DNA of 64,000 nucleotides from the NCBI RefSeq assembly GCF_001610895.1, contig NZ_CP011275.1, positions 1-64,000 of the forward strand. The letters are read 5' to 3'. Under the pieces are notes generated by a model. It did not search any database. It was not told the origin of the DNA and saw only the letters and a program-made list of their open reading frames with translations. Of this stretch, positions 36,438-45,193 are shown one piece after another. Within the stretch, counting starts at the first letter, position 1. Each line of letters opens with the position of its first letter. The position numbers were made by a program, and so were the translations under genes. This DNA is from Planctomyces sp. SH-PL62 (GTDB lineage: Bacteria; Planctomycetota; Planctomycetia; Isosphaerales; Isosphaeraceae).

Positions 36438-37889
36438 GTAACTGATTATCGACCCACTTGCCCTCGGTTTTCCGGCGGCTTAGGTTGGTGGTCATGAGCG
36501 AATCGGACCTCGCCAAGCTGGATCGCGACGCCCTGATCGCCCTGATCCTGAAGCTCCAGGCCGAGATCGAGGCCCTGAAGCGGTCGGGCAAGCGGCAGGC
36601 GGCGCCGTTCTCGAAGGGGACGCGCAAGGCCGATCCCAAGCGGCCCGGCCGGAAGCCCGGCGAGGGGTCGTTCAAGACCCGCGAGGCCCCCGCCCCCGAG
36701 ACGCTCTCCGAGCCGCCGATCGACGTCCCCGTCGTCGAGGCCGAGTGCCCGAAGTGCGGCGGCGAACTCGACGAGGGCCGGGTCGAGGAGGCCTCGATCA
36801 CCGACCTGCCCGAAGTCGTCAGGCCTCGCGTGCGGCTCTTCCGGGTCGGCGTCCGACGCTGCAAGCGGTGCAAGGCGACGGCCCGCGGCCGCCACCCCGA
36901 CCTCGCCGCCGACCAACGCGGCGCGACCGCGCATCGGCTCGGCCCGCGGATCCTGGCCGCCGCCCATTTCCTCCATTACGGCCTGGGCGTGCCGGTCCGC
37001 AAGCTGCCGGCCCTGCTCGAGGCCCTCGTCGGCGTCCGCCTCACCCAGGGGGCGATCACGCTCGACGCCCTGAAGAAGGCCGCCGGGGCGATCGGGGCGA
37101 CGTATCGAAACCTGTGCGATTCCGTCCGCGAGGCGCCCTTCGTCCACACCGACGACACCGGCTGGCGCGAAGGGGGCTCGCCGAGGTGGCTGATGGTCTT
37201 CGAGACCGACGCGGCGACCGTCTATCAGGTCCGCCCGCGGCACCGCAACGAGGAGGTCCGCGAGCGGATCCCCGCCGACTACCGGGGCGTGATGATCACC
37301 GACCGGGCCGGGGTCTACGACGCCGAGGCCTTCGCGGGCGTCGAGAAGCAGAAGTGCCTGGCCCACGCGTTGCGGTCGATCTCGGAGGTCCTGGAGTCGA
37401 AGACGCGAGGAGCCCGTCGGTTCGCGAAGCGGCTGAAGGACCTGCTGAAACGGGCCCTGGAACTCGGGCGGGAACGCCGCGCCGGTCCGCCGCCGGCCGA
37501 CTTCGCCGGACGCGTGCGACGCCTGAAATTCGCGCTGACCGACCACCTCCGCGACCGGACGCTCCGGGACCGCGACGACCAGCGGCTGCTGAACGAGCTG
37601 GGCCGCTGCAACGACGCGGGGTCCCTGGTGCGGTTCCTGGACGACCCCCGGGTCGAGCCGACGAACAACCGCGCCGAGCGGGCGCTGCGGCCGGCGGTGA
37701 TCGCGCGGAAGACGTCGCAATGCACCAAGAACGCGCGAGGTACGCGAGCCTTCGAGGCCTGGACCAGCGTCCTGCGGACCCTGTCGAGGACCCTCCCGGC
37801 CCCCGACCTGCTCGATGACATTGTCCGCATCACCCACCCCGCCGCCCCCCCGATCTCCTGAGACGGACGCCGGAGCGCTAATCAGTTAC
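36438..37889 (+). mobile_element. IS66-type element, copy 1
   Basis: 1452 bp bounded by GTAACTGATTA at 36438 and TAATCAGTTAC ending 37889, with an 8-bp direct repeat GTTCCGCT on each side (36430-36437 and 37890-37897), as usual for IS66. It carries only the transposase; the accessory tnpA/tnpB of larger IS66 members are absent. It landed exactly at the last codons of a DUF932 gene. Confidence 0.9.
36494..37861 (+). CDS. IS66-family transposase (TnpC type)
   Basis: 455 residues from ATG 36494. A coiled-coil N-terminus (DALIALILKLQAEIEALKRS) is followed by a linker, a zinc finger (CPKCGGEL ... RRCKRCK) and the DDE_Tnp_IS66 core. Visible catalytic motifs are VHTDDTGWREG, MITDRAGVYDAEAF and the Glu-containing VEPTNNRAERALRP. 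The protein equals that of the second copy at 60232. No frameshift is seen, so this copy should be functional. Confidence 0.9.
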   Translation: MSESDLAKLDRDALIALILKLQAEIEALKRSGKRQAAPFSKGTRKADPKRPGRKPGEGSFKTREAPAPETLSEPPIDVPVVEAECPKCGGELDEGRVEEASITDLPEVVRPRVRLFRVGVRRCKRCKATARGRHPDLAADQRGATAHRLGPRILAAAHFLHYGLGVPVRKLPALLEALVGVRLTQGAITLDALKKAAGAIGATYRNLCDSVREAPFVHTDDTGWREGGSPRWLMVFETDAATVYQVRPRHRNEEVRERIPADYRGVMITDRAGVYDAEAFAGVEKQKCLAHALRSISEVLESKTRGARRFAKRLKDLLKRALELGRERRAGPPPADFAGRVRRLKFALTDHLRDRTLRDRDDQRLLNELGRCNDAGSLVRFLDDPRVEPTNNRAERALRPAVIARKTSQCTKNARGTRAFEAWTSVLRTLSRTLPAPDLLDDIVRITHPAAPPIS

Positions 37890-38624
37890 GTTCCGCTCCA
37901 GGTCGAACATGGCGTGGAGCCGCATGGTCTGCACGGCGTAGCTCCGGGGCTGCTTCTCCCCCGCTCCTTCATCGCGCCGGTGAAGGGCGTTGAGGAGGGC
38001 TCAGGCCGTCCGGGGCCGGAACTCCTCGAAGAAGGGCGGGTTCCGCCATTGCTACAGGACCTTCGCCAGATCGCGGTGCTGGACCATCCCCCACTCGAAT
38101 CCGCGGAAGATGAGGGCATCGGCCCGGTCGTCGTCGAGTTCCGCGTTCCTCATGCACTCGAAGCTGAGGGCATCCTGCTCCTGGAAGGCGGGCAGCGAGC
38201 CGACGGCCTCGGCGATGCGGAGGACGAAGTCCCGCTCGCCGTGGATCGTGTGCTTGCGGCGGACGAGCAACTCGGAGTTGAACGCCAATTTGTCGCACAC
38301 GAAGACGCAGCCGCCGGCGCAGAAGCCGAGCGGGAACGACTTGTCCACGCTGTTGCGGACGCCCACGGCGAGGGCGACGCCCTCGGCGATCGGGCTCTTC
38401 AGGTCGAGGGTCCCGAAGAATCGGGAACCGTCCCTGAGCACGCCGAGTTTCTGTCGTTCGACGACGTAGCCCGCCTCCCCGAGCGTGTCGGAGACGACGT
38501 TCAGCACGCGGCTGTGGGCCAGCGGGAACCAGCGTCCCTCGGGCCGAGGTGCGATGTACCGTTGGAGCTCCTCCGGTGTGACCGGCTTCGCTCCGCGGTG
38601 CAGGACGAGGTTGGAATCTGCCAT
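37890..38624 (-). pseudogene. DUF932 protein with two in-frame stops
   Basis: ATG 38624 opens MADSNLVLHRGAKPVTPEEL and reads a DUF932 (phage/plasmid-related) protein for 190 residues to a TAG at 38052-38054. The same frame continues after it with convincing sequence (QWRNPPFFEEFRPRTA), a TGA, then ALLNALHRRDEGAGEKQPRS and HAMFDLERN. The last codon abuts the IS66 copy; the original stop TGA lies on the other side of the element. Two nonsense changes plus the insertion make it a pseudogene. Such genes are typical of plasmids and phages. Confidence 0.7.
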
Positions 38625-38836
38625 TGGGGGGTGCTCCAGTCCGGTCGGGAGGCCGGGGCACCGAACCTTATCGAACGCGTCGCAAGCCTCCCTGGTCCGC
38701 AGGGGGGCCGTGAATCCGCGCCTACTCGGGATACAGATGGGCCGAGCATGGTAGCAGGCCTCGCGCGGGATGCAATCCGCGGCCCATGTCTTTTCGACGG
38801 CCCATTCGTGGCAGATGAGGCCTCCGGTCAGACGGA

Positions 38837-40108
38837 TCAGGGCCGGCCCTTCAGGCTTTCGTCCTTCGACTTCGGAGCAGGCTCGGCGTCCCTTTGTTTT
38901 TGTTCTCCAGTATGCGAATGTTCAATTATGCCGACCAACGACTCCACGAGGGTCTCCACCTCCTCCTCCCTAGGATTGCGGCGGCGGATGATTCCTTCGT
39001 GGTCGATCACATAGGACGTTGGGAACACTTGCGGACTCCATCGCGTGGTGATCGGTCCGCCAACTCCGCCGTCCCACCAGCATCGCCAGGTGATCTCGCC
39101 GGAATCGATGGACTTCTTCAGGGTCGTCCGCTCTTCGTCGGTGTTGACGCTGAGCAGGACGAACGGGCGGTTTCGGAACTTCTCCACGACGGCCCGTTCG
39201 CGGGGATACGCTGCACGGCAAGGGCCGCACCAGTTGCCCGAGAAGGTGAGCAGGACGACCTTGCCTTTGTAGTCGCTGAGTTTGAAGCGCTCGCCGTCGA
39301 CATCCTCGCCTTCGATTTCAGGTGCCGGCTTGCCGACGCTTAAATAGCGGAGTTCGAATAATTCGCCGCCGGCGATCTCGGAGAGAGTGCGCCCGTCCTC
39401 CTTGACGTCGCCGTAGTCGGACGCGGCTTGTTCAAGGAGGCCGGCGGCCTCTGCCTCCATCGCCGACACGTCGCTCTCGTTCAAGAATTCGGCGAACCCC
39501 TCTTTCCCGCGATGCGCGGCGAACTCATCGATTCTGTCCGGATTTTCCCGCAGCCAACGTATCATCTTGGCCCGATAGGCCAGTAAGCGCCCCAGTGCGA
39601 GACAGGCGGAGCCGCGCTCGACTCGCCCGGGGTTTTCTTTGAGCACGGCGCGGATGAATCGCTCGGCGCCAACCCTGTCGAACAGAAAGAAGACCGATTG
39701 GCAGGCTTCGCCGACCCCTTGGTCCTTGGCGTGATCCCGCGACAGCAAGGCGACGGCCCTTTCGGAGTGGTCCGAAGGCCCGGCTTTGGCCGTGCGGATG
39801 ACGAAGACGAGGGCGCCGATCGCGGCGGAGTCGGCGGGCGAGGTTTCGGCCAACTCAAGGGCGAGATCGGAATTCGCGGCGACAGCGGCGAGATAGGCGT
39901 CCACCGCCCCTCTACGCCGATCCGGGTCGGACGCCTGCAACCCCGCCTGATATGCCTGCAACGCACGCGCTTGAGAGTCCTTGATGGCCTGCAGGCGTTC
40001 CGCTGGAGAAGCTACTGGTGGCGACACGTCCCCCTGGGCTGGGCAGGGTTGCCAAGACGCGCCGATCGACACCAACAACGTCAACGCCTCGATCATGCGA
40101 TAACGCAT
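38837..40108 (-). CDS. Secreted TlpA-type thioredoxin with helical N-domain
   Basis: 423 residues from ATG 40108, chosen because a signal peptide follows (MIEALTLLVSIGASWQPCPAQG). Residues about 30-250 are helical and TPR-like. The C-terminal 150 residues are a TlpA/redoxin domain (GKPAPEIEGEDVDGERFKL, VVLLTFSGNWCGPCRAAYPRE) with an intact CGPC active site and the cis-proline region VFPTSYVIDHEG. It probably works outside the cytoplasmic membrane as a disulfide reductase or isomerase. It is the last gene of the minus-strand export operon, 44 bases after the MauE-like gene, which suggests that the two form a redox pair. Confidence 0.8.
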   Translation of the reverse strand: MRYRMIEALTLLVSIGASWQPCPAQGDVSPPVASPAERLQAIKDSQARALQAYQAGLQASDPDRRRGAVDAYLAAVAANSDLALELAETSPADSAAIGALVFVIRTAKAGPSDHSERAVALLSRDHAKDQGVGEACQSVFFLFDRVGAERFIRAVLKENPGRVERGSACLALGRLLAYRAKMIRWLRENPDRIDEFAAHRGKEGFAEFLNESDVSAMEAEAAGLLEQAASDYGDVKEDGRTLSEIAGGELFELRYLSVGKPAPEIEGEDVDGERFKLSDYKGKVVLLTFSGNWCGPCRAAYPRERAVVEKFRNRPFVLLSVNTDEERTTLKKSIDSGEITWRCWWDGGVGGPITTRWSPQVFPTSYVIDHEGIIRRRNPREEEVETLVESLVGIIEHSHTGEQKQRDAEPAPKSKDESLKGRP

Positions 40109-40152
40109 CACGAACCTCGGTTCTCTGTTCGGCCTCGGCGACCGCTCCGAGC

Positions 40153-41091
40153 CTATCTGATCCGGCCGGCCAACTTCTCTTCGGCTTGGCGACGGTCGCC
40201 CGACGACGAGGGGAGCGAGAACGCGACGACGACCCCGTTCCGCAATATTATCTCCGCAGGAGTGGCGACGATCCATCTCTTCGCGTCGCTGAGTCGCCCT
40301 ACCGCGCAGGCCGTGGACTCGGGCGCGAGGCGATCGGCCGGATTGGCGTACGGCGGCATTTCGATCAGTGCGATGGCGGATCCATCGGATTTCTCGGAAT
40401 GCTCCCGAGTCTCGCGTTCGTACTGCGGAATCGCCTTCCGACAGGCCTCACAGCCGTGATGATAGAGTACGACCTTCCACTCCCCTCTCGCGAGCCGATC
40501 GGCTACGTCGATGTATTCAAGCAGGGGGAAGCGATCGCCTATCCAGGCCTCCGGTCTAAGTGGAAATGCGGTCACGGCGTCAACCCTACCGTCCCAAGGC
40601 GCCACTCGCATCCCCAGAGGCATCCCGATCCAGACGATAGAGGCGACGACGACCGCAGCCCGCGCGGGATGGGTGCCCACCCGTGGGGTTCGCGAGACAT
40701 CGGGCTGGATACGGGCGAAGGCGACGACGGCCGAAAGATCGAACGCGACCATGAGCCATGGGTTCAAGACGACGGTTCCGAAGCATCCGCAGGACGAGTT
40801 GCCCCCAACCGCCTTCCACAAGGCGACTGCGGCGAAAGCCGCGAAGAGACACTGGACCCATCGGCGAGTCGCTGCAGGATGCAAGCCCGTCAGCAACCAG
40901 ACGCCGACGCTGAACTCGAACGTCACGAGGGCCGCGACAAGCCAGCGATGGGCGGCTCCTTGTGCAAGGTCGGCGGCGTCACCCGACTTGAGCCAGGCGG
41001 CTGCGAGGAGGACCGCGCCGCACGAAATTCGGACCACGTCGTAGCCAGAAAGCGCGAGTCGACGCGTTGGTGTACTAGGATCAGTAGGCAT
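40153..41091 (-). CDS. MauE/DoxX-like redox membrane protein
   Basis: 312 residues from ATG 41091, which overlaps the stop of the pseudopilin gene by 11 bases. The N-terminal 160 residues have about four membrane segments ([64 protein letters not shown]). The motif [15 protein letters not shown] between segments is characteristic of MauE-type redox proteins. The C-terminal 110 residues are thioredoxin-like with a CEAC pair ([19 protein letters not shown]). MauE works with a thioredoxin (MauD) in forming the disulfides of the methylamine dehydrogenase small subunit; a similar job for the Cys-rich peptide of this operon is my inference. Confidence 0.8.
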   Translation of the reverse strand: MPTDPSTPTRRLALSGYDVVRISCGAVLLAAAWLKSGDAADLAQGAAHRWLVAALVTFEFSVGVWLLTGLHPAATRRWVQCLFAAFAAVALWKAVGGNSSCGCFGTVVLNPWLMVAFDLSAVVAFARIQPDVSRTPRVGTHPARAAVVVASIVWIGMPLGMRVAPWDGRVDAVTAFPLRPEAWIGDRFPLLEYIDVADRLARGEWKVVLYHHGCEACRKAIPQYERETREHSEKSDGSAIALIEMPPYANPADRLAPESTACAVGRLSDAKRWIVATPAEIILRNGVVVAFSLPSSSGDRRQAEEKLAGRIR

Positions 41092-42163
41092 CGTGCGCGA
41101 TCGCCTCACCCGCGGATCGCGTCGCGAGCGCCTGCCAAATACGCGGGGGCGGACAATGTTCCCACCAGCCTCCCGGGTTACGCGACGCGCCGACTGGATG
41201 ACCGGTCAGCGAATCCGCCGGCCAGGATTGGATCGAGTCCTTGACGAAGCGGACCGACCCGTCGCCCAGCAGGCAGTTGATACCGCCGGGATGTAGACTG
41301 CCTGCGGATGACGCGTGCGCGGCTCCCCCCGCAGCCAGGGCCACTTTCGCGTGCATGTTCGGGGGATAGAACGCGGTGAACATGGTGTCCCCCCAGTTGC
41401 CAGTCATGTACCAGCCGTACTTGGACGACGAGGAGTGACTCAGAAGGTCGAACCGTCGGAAGAGGCCGGTCGCCTTCTCTGCTGCGAAGATCGTGTTGCT
41501 CAGGCCGTCGCTGACGGCGGCGAGTGTGATCGGCGAGATGTCGTTGAAGCTGCCGTCCGATTGAGCCGCCAGGGGCGGAGCGATGACGCAGTGCGAGGCG
41601 GGAGATGGGACCGCATCGACGTGATGTGCGCCGAAGCAGCCGGAGTAACTGGTGAGGGCGACGTTCAACCGTTCTCCCTCGACCGCCAGGCCGTGCCTCA
41701 GCATCCGGTCTACGTTGGCCTGGACCGCTCGACCCGCGCCCGGATCGGTTGGGCAGGCGTACGCATCGACGGCCATTGTGTGTATGGTCCTATTCTCACG
41801 CCCGAGTATCGTCACGTTTTGGTTGATCGCGTTGTATAGAGAGGCTTGCTCCATCCCGGGAAGGATCATGATCAGGAAGCTCTTGTCGACGATGGACGAC
41901 GTGCAGGGCGGTCTCGTCCCGGAGTACCGGGGGTCGTACGTCATCATCCGACCGGGCGGAAGCGATGAGAAGGCGTCTACGTAAACGTGAAGGGCCACCC
42001 CGATCTGCTTGAGATTGTTGGCGCATTTCGCGCGCCGGGCCGCCTCTCGCGCCGATTGAACCGCTGGGACCAACATACCTACCAAGATGGCCATGATCGC
42101 CACGACAACCAGTAGCTCGATCAGCGTGAACGCGGAACAGGTCCTGAGCCGCGGCCTTCTCAT
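41081..42163 (-). CDS. DUF1559 type II pseudopilin-like protein
   Basis: 360 residues from ATG 42163, selected because GGAG lies six bases upstream. The N-terminus has the prepilin cleavage and helix signature ([20 protein letters not shown]) followed by [20 protein letters not shown], the DUF1559 hallmark. The C-terminus has the H-X9-DG motif ([18 protein letters not shown]). DUF1559 proteins are a large planctomycete family processed like type II secretion pseudopilins and displayed outside the cytoplasmic membrane. Sited in the middle of the operon between a secreted protein and MauE, it probably takes part in assembly or secretion of the operon's product. Confidence 0.88.
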   Translation of the reverse strand: MRRPRLRTCSAFTLIELLVVVAIMAILVGMLVPAVQSAREAARRAKCANNLKQIGVALHVYVDAFSSLPPGRMMTYDPRYSGTRPPCTSSIVDKSFLIMILPGMEQASLYNAINQNVTILGRENRTIHTMAVDAYACPTDPGAGRAVQANVDRMLRHGLAVEGERLNVALTSYSGCFGAHHVDAVPSPASHCVIAPPLAAQSDGSFNDISPITLAAVSDGLSNTIFAAEKATGLFRRFDLLSHSSSSKYGWYMTGNWGDTMFTAFYPPNMHAKVALAAGGAAHASSAGSLHPGGINCLLGDGSVRFVKDSIQSWPADSLTGHPVGASRNPGGWWEHCPPPRIWQALATRSAGEAIAHDAY

Positions 42164-42214
42164 GGCGATCTCCACGGGTGATGGGGGGCCGGGCGATTTA
42201 GGGGCGCGATGCCG

Positions 42215-43222
42215 TCAGGCAGCCGCCCGCCTCGTGTTTGAGCGTGCGGCGAAATGTCGAAGGGCCGCGAGGCATGCGAGGCCGCCGCCGAAGATCCAAT
42301 AATCGATCCGCGGACTTGAATGGGGGGTGAGGATTGCATCCGAGACGCCGAAGACGCTCAGTTTGAACTGCGATTCCGGCACGTCTCCGAACTTCACGTT
42401 GTGCAGTTGGAACACGTCGGCCCCTTCGCCTCTCCCACCCGGGTAGATGAATTCGAACCTCCCATTCTCGGGGAACACCTGGCCCGAATCCCACCTCCGG
42501 CTTTCCACCGAGCCCTTGTACCGAGAGCCTGGGGGCATTTGGGTGCCCGGACGGCCCGTCGCGACCTCGACGTCATAATCGACGAGCGACCAATCGAGAT
42601 CCGGTTCGAACGCCATCCGTCCACCTCCGACCCAATGCGAGGGGTCCGCGATCGTGAAACGGACTTCAACGCGCGAGGCACCTGTAGACGCCGCCCTCTC
42701 CTCCACGCTCGACATCTTGAAGGAGGGGTGGCGTATCATGCTCATCACCGTGGCGTCGCCGATCGTGTAGGCGGCTTTCATGTACCTGTCGACGCCCAAA
42801 CTGATGACGGTCGCGGCACTGTCGCCCACATTCGTGCCTCGAGACACGGAGTTGACGATGAAGGGGAGATCCGCCGAAGGCCGCCCCAACTGGAAGAAGA
42901 ACTCAGGAGTTCGGCACTGCACGGCCTCTCGCGAGGTCTTCTGGCCGCGGATGTCGGAATAGCGACTGACGACCATCCTTCTGTCGCCGTCTACGAAGTA
43001 CTCGTTGTCCCTGACGATGTCGCCGTTCGAGACGAGACGGCCGTAGCAGGCTACTTTCGAGGCCGCGGATGCGAGCTTGGCCTGGGCCGTCGGATAGTCT
43101 TTGAGAAATCGTGCGGCTTGGGGTTGCGGCGAATCCGCAGCCCCGCTCGATCCCCAAGTGGTAAGGACGGCGACCAGCGCGCAGGCGATCGTCGGCGTGA
43201 TCTTCACCAGCGGGTCCTCCAT
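42215..43222 (-). CDS. Secreted protein with C-terminal membrane anchor
   Basis: 335 residues from ATG 43222. A signal peptide (MEDPLVKITPTIACALVAVL, cleavage near AADS) leads into a mainly beta protein (NEYFVDGDRRMVVSRYSDIR, EVRFTIADPSHWVGGGRMAF) and a near-C-terminal membrane segment (IDYWIFGGGLACLAALRHFA) followed by Arg. The body might have a LolA/LppX-like half-barrel, but this is only an impression. It lies 52 bases upstream of the pseudopilin gene and 122 bases after the Cys-rich peptide gene. Function unknown; probably a surface or periplasmic component of the same pathway. Confidence 0.7.
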   Translation of the reverse strand: MEDPLVKITPTIACALVAVLTTWGSSGAADSPQPQAARFLKDYPTAQAKLASAASKVACYGRLVSNGDIVRDNEYFVDGDRRMVVSRYSDIRGQKTSREAVQCRTPEFFFQLGRPSADLPFIVNSVSRGTNVGDSAATVISLGVDRYMKAAYTIGDATVMSMIRHPSFKMSSVEERAASTGASRVEVRFTIADPSHWVGGGRMAFEPDLDWSLVDYDVEVATGRPGTQMPPGSRYKGSVESRRWDSGQVFPENGRFEFIYPGGRGEGADVFQLHNVKFGDVPESQFKLSVFGVSDAILTPHSSPRIDYWIFGGGLACLAALRHFAARSNTRRAAA

Positions 43223-43344
43223 TTCGGATGAACGTCGATTTGAGGATCCATCAGCGACGGATCCTACCCGGCCTGTCCGTCTCCGATGCCGGTCGGACGC
43301 GTCGAGGGGGCCGCCGAACGGCGGTCCCCCCCGAGCAGAATCCG

Positions 43345-43590
43345 TCAAGGGTTGTTGAAACACATGCCGGACCGGCAGCCGCAGGGAGGACGGCAGTCCT
43401 GATCCCCCGTGGCGCCCCCGCAACCCGTGGGCGTCGTCGGACAGGTGCAAGAGGCGTTGTTGCACGTCGTCAGGGCGCCGACGTCCACATCGGCCTGCAC
43501 GGAGGGAGTCAAGACCGAAGCCCCAGCGAGGAGGGTGGTCGCCCCCAGAACGAAGGAACACGCATCAACGAAGCTCTTGATCCGCGTCAT
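43345..43590 (-). CDS. Small secreted Cys-rich peptide
   Basis: 81 residues from ATG 43590, preceded by a strong AGGAGG site about nine bases upstream. The first 33 residues form a signal peptide (SFVLGATTLLAGASVLTPSVQA). The mature ~48 residues have eight cysteines in CxC, CGG and PPCGC arrangements (ASCTCPTTPTGCGG, CRPPCGCRSGMC), enough for four disulfides. It has no enzyme motif. Neighbours on the same strand encode a pseudopilin, a MauE-like membrane redox protein and a TlpA-type thioredoxin. The best reading is that this peptide is the exported, disulfide-rich substrate of the operon; it could be a structural, signalling or toxic peptide. Confidence 0.75.
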   Translation of the reverse strand: MTRIKSFVDACSFVLGATTLLAGASVLTPSVQADVDVGALTTCNNASCTCPTTPTGCGGATGDQDCRPPCGCRSGMCFNNP

Positions 43591-43646
43591 TCAATCGATC
43601 CTCCTAGAGAACGAGATCCGAACACAGCCCTATGAACCACGCTAAG

Positions 43647-44557
43647 AGGCTCGGACAAAACCTATCCGGCGATGGGCAATTCGTCGTGCGATAGCCTGTA
43701 GCAGATGACGCTCGCGGCGAGGGTGGCCCAGGCTTCCCGGACGACCAGCAGGCGGTCGTAGCGGACCCGCATCCGTCGCAGCCCCTTCAGCCAGCTGATC
43801 GTCCGCTCGACGACCCATCGGACCTTGCCCAGGCCGCTGCCGTGCGGCGTCCCCCGCCTGGCGATGTGGGGCTCGATCCCCAGCCATCGCAGCAGGTCCC
43901 GGGTCGCTTCCGAGTCGTAGCCCCGGTCGGCGAACAGGTCGTCGGGCAGCTCCTTCGGGCGGCCCGGCCTGCCGCCGACGCTCGGATAGTCGAGGACCAA
44001 CGGGATGATCTGGCGGTGGTCGGAGGCGTTCGCCCCCGCCGTCCGGATCGCCAGGGGCACCCCCCGACGGTCGACCATCAGCGTGTGTTTCGACCCCTTC
44101 CGGCTGCGGTCGACGGGGCTCGGGCCGGTCGCCTCGCCGCCGCCGAAGGCCCGGATCGTCACCCCGTCGACGACGACCGTGTCGGCGTCGAGCCTCCCGG
44201 CCCGCTTCAACGCCCCGAGCAGGTCGGCGTGCAAGCGGGCCCAAACGCCCAGGAGTTCCCAGGCCCTCAGGCGCCGGGCCGCCGTGCGGCCCGAGCATCC
44301 CATCTCGGCCGGGACGTCCTCCCAGCGGCAGCCGGTCGCCAGGACGAACCAGATGACCCGCAAGGCCTTGCGATGCGGGATCGGCGGGCGTCCCCCCTTG
44401 CGGCCGACGGGCTGCTCCGGCGGAAGGTGGTGGGCGACCTGGTCGTAGAAGTCCTCGGGCATGCGGGCGGCGGCCATGGCGTGGGCCCTCCGGTGAAGGA
44501 TCGACGCCATGGCAAGCCTTCAGATCACATGCCGATCAGGAGGTTTTGTCCGAGCTT
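43647..44557 (-). mobile_element. IS5-family element in the export operon
   Basis: 911 bp with near-perfect terminal repeats (AGGCTCGGACAAAACCT at 43647 and AGGTTTTGTCCGAGCTT ending 44557) and CTAAG on both sides (43642-43646, 44558-44562). It lies between the DUF1573 gene and the Cys-rich peptide gene. It may separate the second half of the operon from its promoter, or provide a new one. Confidence 0.9.
43662..44510 (-). CDS. IS5-family transposase, single frame
   Basis: 282 residues from ATG 44510. The DDE_Tnp_1 core is complete: TVVVDGVTIRAFGGGE (first Asp), DDLFADRGYDSEATRDLL (second Asp) and VRWVVERTISWLKGLRRM (Glu). The N-terminal half has the usual IS5 helical region (PEDFYDQVAHHLPPEQPVG, ALRVIWFVLATGCRWEDVP). 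It is a different subgroup from the IS5 at 35505-36403 and needs no frameshift. It appears intact. Confidence 0.9.
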   Translation of the reverse strand: MASILHRRAHAMAAARMPEDFYDQVAHHLPPEQPVGRKGGRPPIPHRKALRVIWFVLATGCRWEDVPAEMGCSGRTAARRLRAWELLGVWARLHADLLGALKRAGRLDADTVVVDGVTIRAFGGGEATGPSPVDRSRKGSKHTLMVDRRGVPLAIRTAGANASDHRQIIPLVLDYPSVGGRPGRPKELPDDLFADRGYDSEATRDLLRWLGIEPHIARRGTPHGSGLGKVRWVVERTISWLKGLRRMRVRYDRLLVVREAWATLAASVICYRLSHDELPIAG

Positions 44558-44576
44558 CTAAGTCACGGGAGCTGTC

Positions 44577-45089
44577 TCATCGAGCGATGCACGCATATTC
44601 GACGTTGGCGTAGGCGCTGACGAAAGACGGGCAGTCGGTATAGATCCCGATAGTACGCTTCTCGCGACCTTCACCGCCCGGCTTGATCCGGAAGCGGACT
44701 TCCCCTTTGCTCCATCGAGGGATGCGGACCGGAAGATCCTCGATGCGGACGCATGAACAGTCGGAGTTGGTCCCGACCACGTTATAGTCGGTTGAGGACA
44801 TGTTGTAGACGACGAACGTCGCTTTGGCCTCGTCGTCGTCGCGGACGACGCCGAGGTCGCTTGGCGGTTTTTCGACGTAGAACGACCGCCCCTGCAGGTA
44901 GACCACGGCCGGCCAAGGCGACCCGAACCGTAGGTATGAGAGAGCGACGACGCAGACTGCGGCGACCGTCGTCACGGTCAGGAAGCGTACGACCCAAGCC
45001 TTCCACGTCACGCTCGGATTCGCCGTCGGCGTTCGACTCGACTCCGACTCGCATTCGCGGGCGTCGGATGTCTCGACATCTCGGTCCAT
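44577..45089 (-). CDS. Membrane-anchored DUF1573-type protein
   Basis: 170 residues from ATG 45089. One membrane segment (VVRFLTVTTVAAVCVVALSYL) follows a ~30-residue cytoplasmic head. The outer part matches the DUF1573 pattern: DEAKATFVVYNMSSTDYNVV, a conserved SDCSCV pair and RWSKGEVRFRIKPGGEGREK, an immunoglobulin-like strand order. DUF1573 domains are common on the outer side of the membrane in Bacteroidetes and planctomycetes and are poorly understood. It is co-directional with the glycosyltransferase upstream (gap about 100 bases) and with the Cys-rich peptide genes beyond the IS5 element. Confidence 0.75.
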   Translation of the reverse strand: MDRDVETSDARECESESSRTPTANPSVTWKAWVVRFLTVTTVAAVCVVALSYLRFGSPWPAVVYLQGRSFYVEKPPSDLGVVRDDDEAKATFVVYNMSSTDYNVVGTNSDCSCVRIEDLPVRIPRWSKGEVRFRIKPGGEGREKRTIGIYTDCPSFVSAYANVEYACIAR

Positions 45090-45193
45090 CGGATCGGCCT
45101 TCCCTTCTTCAAAGAGGCTGCGTCGCAGCCCATAAGTCAGGAATCTCCCATGATAGGCGACGGCCTCGCGTGCGGTTCAGCCCCGGGATGGGA

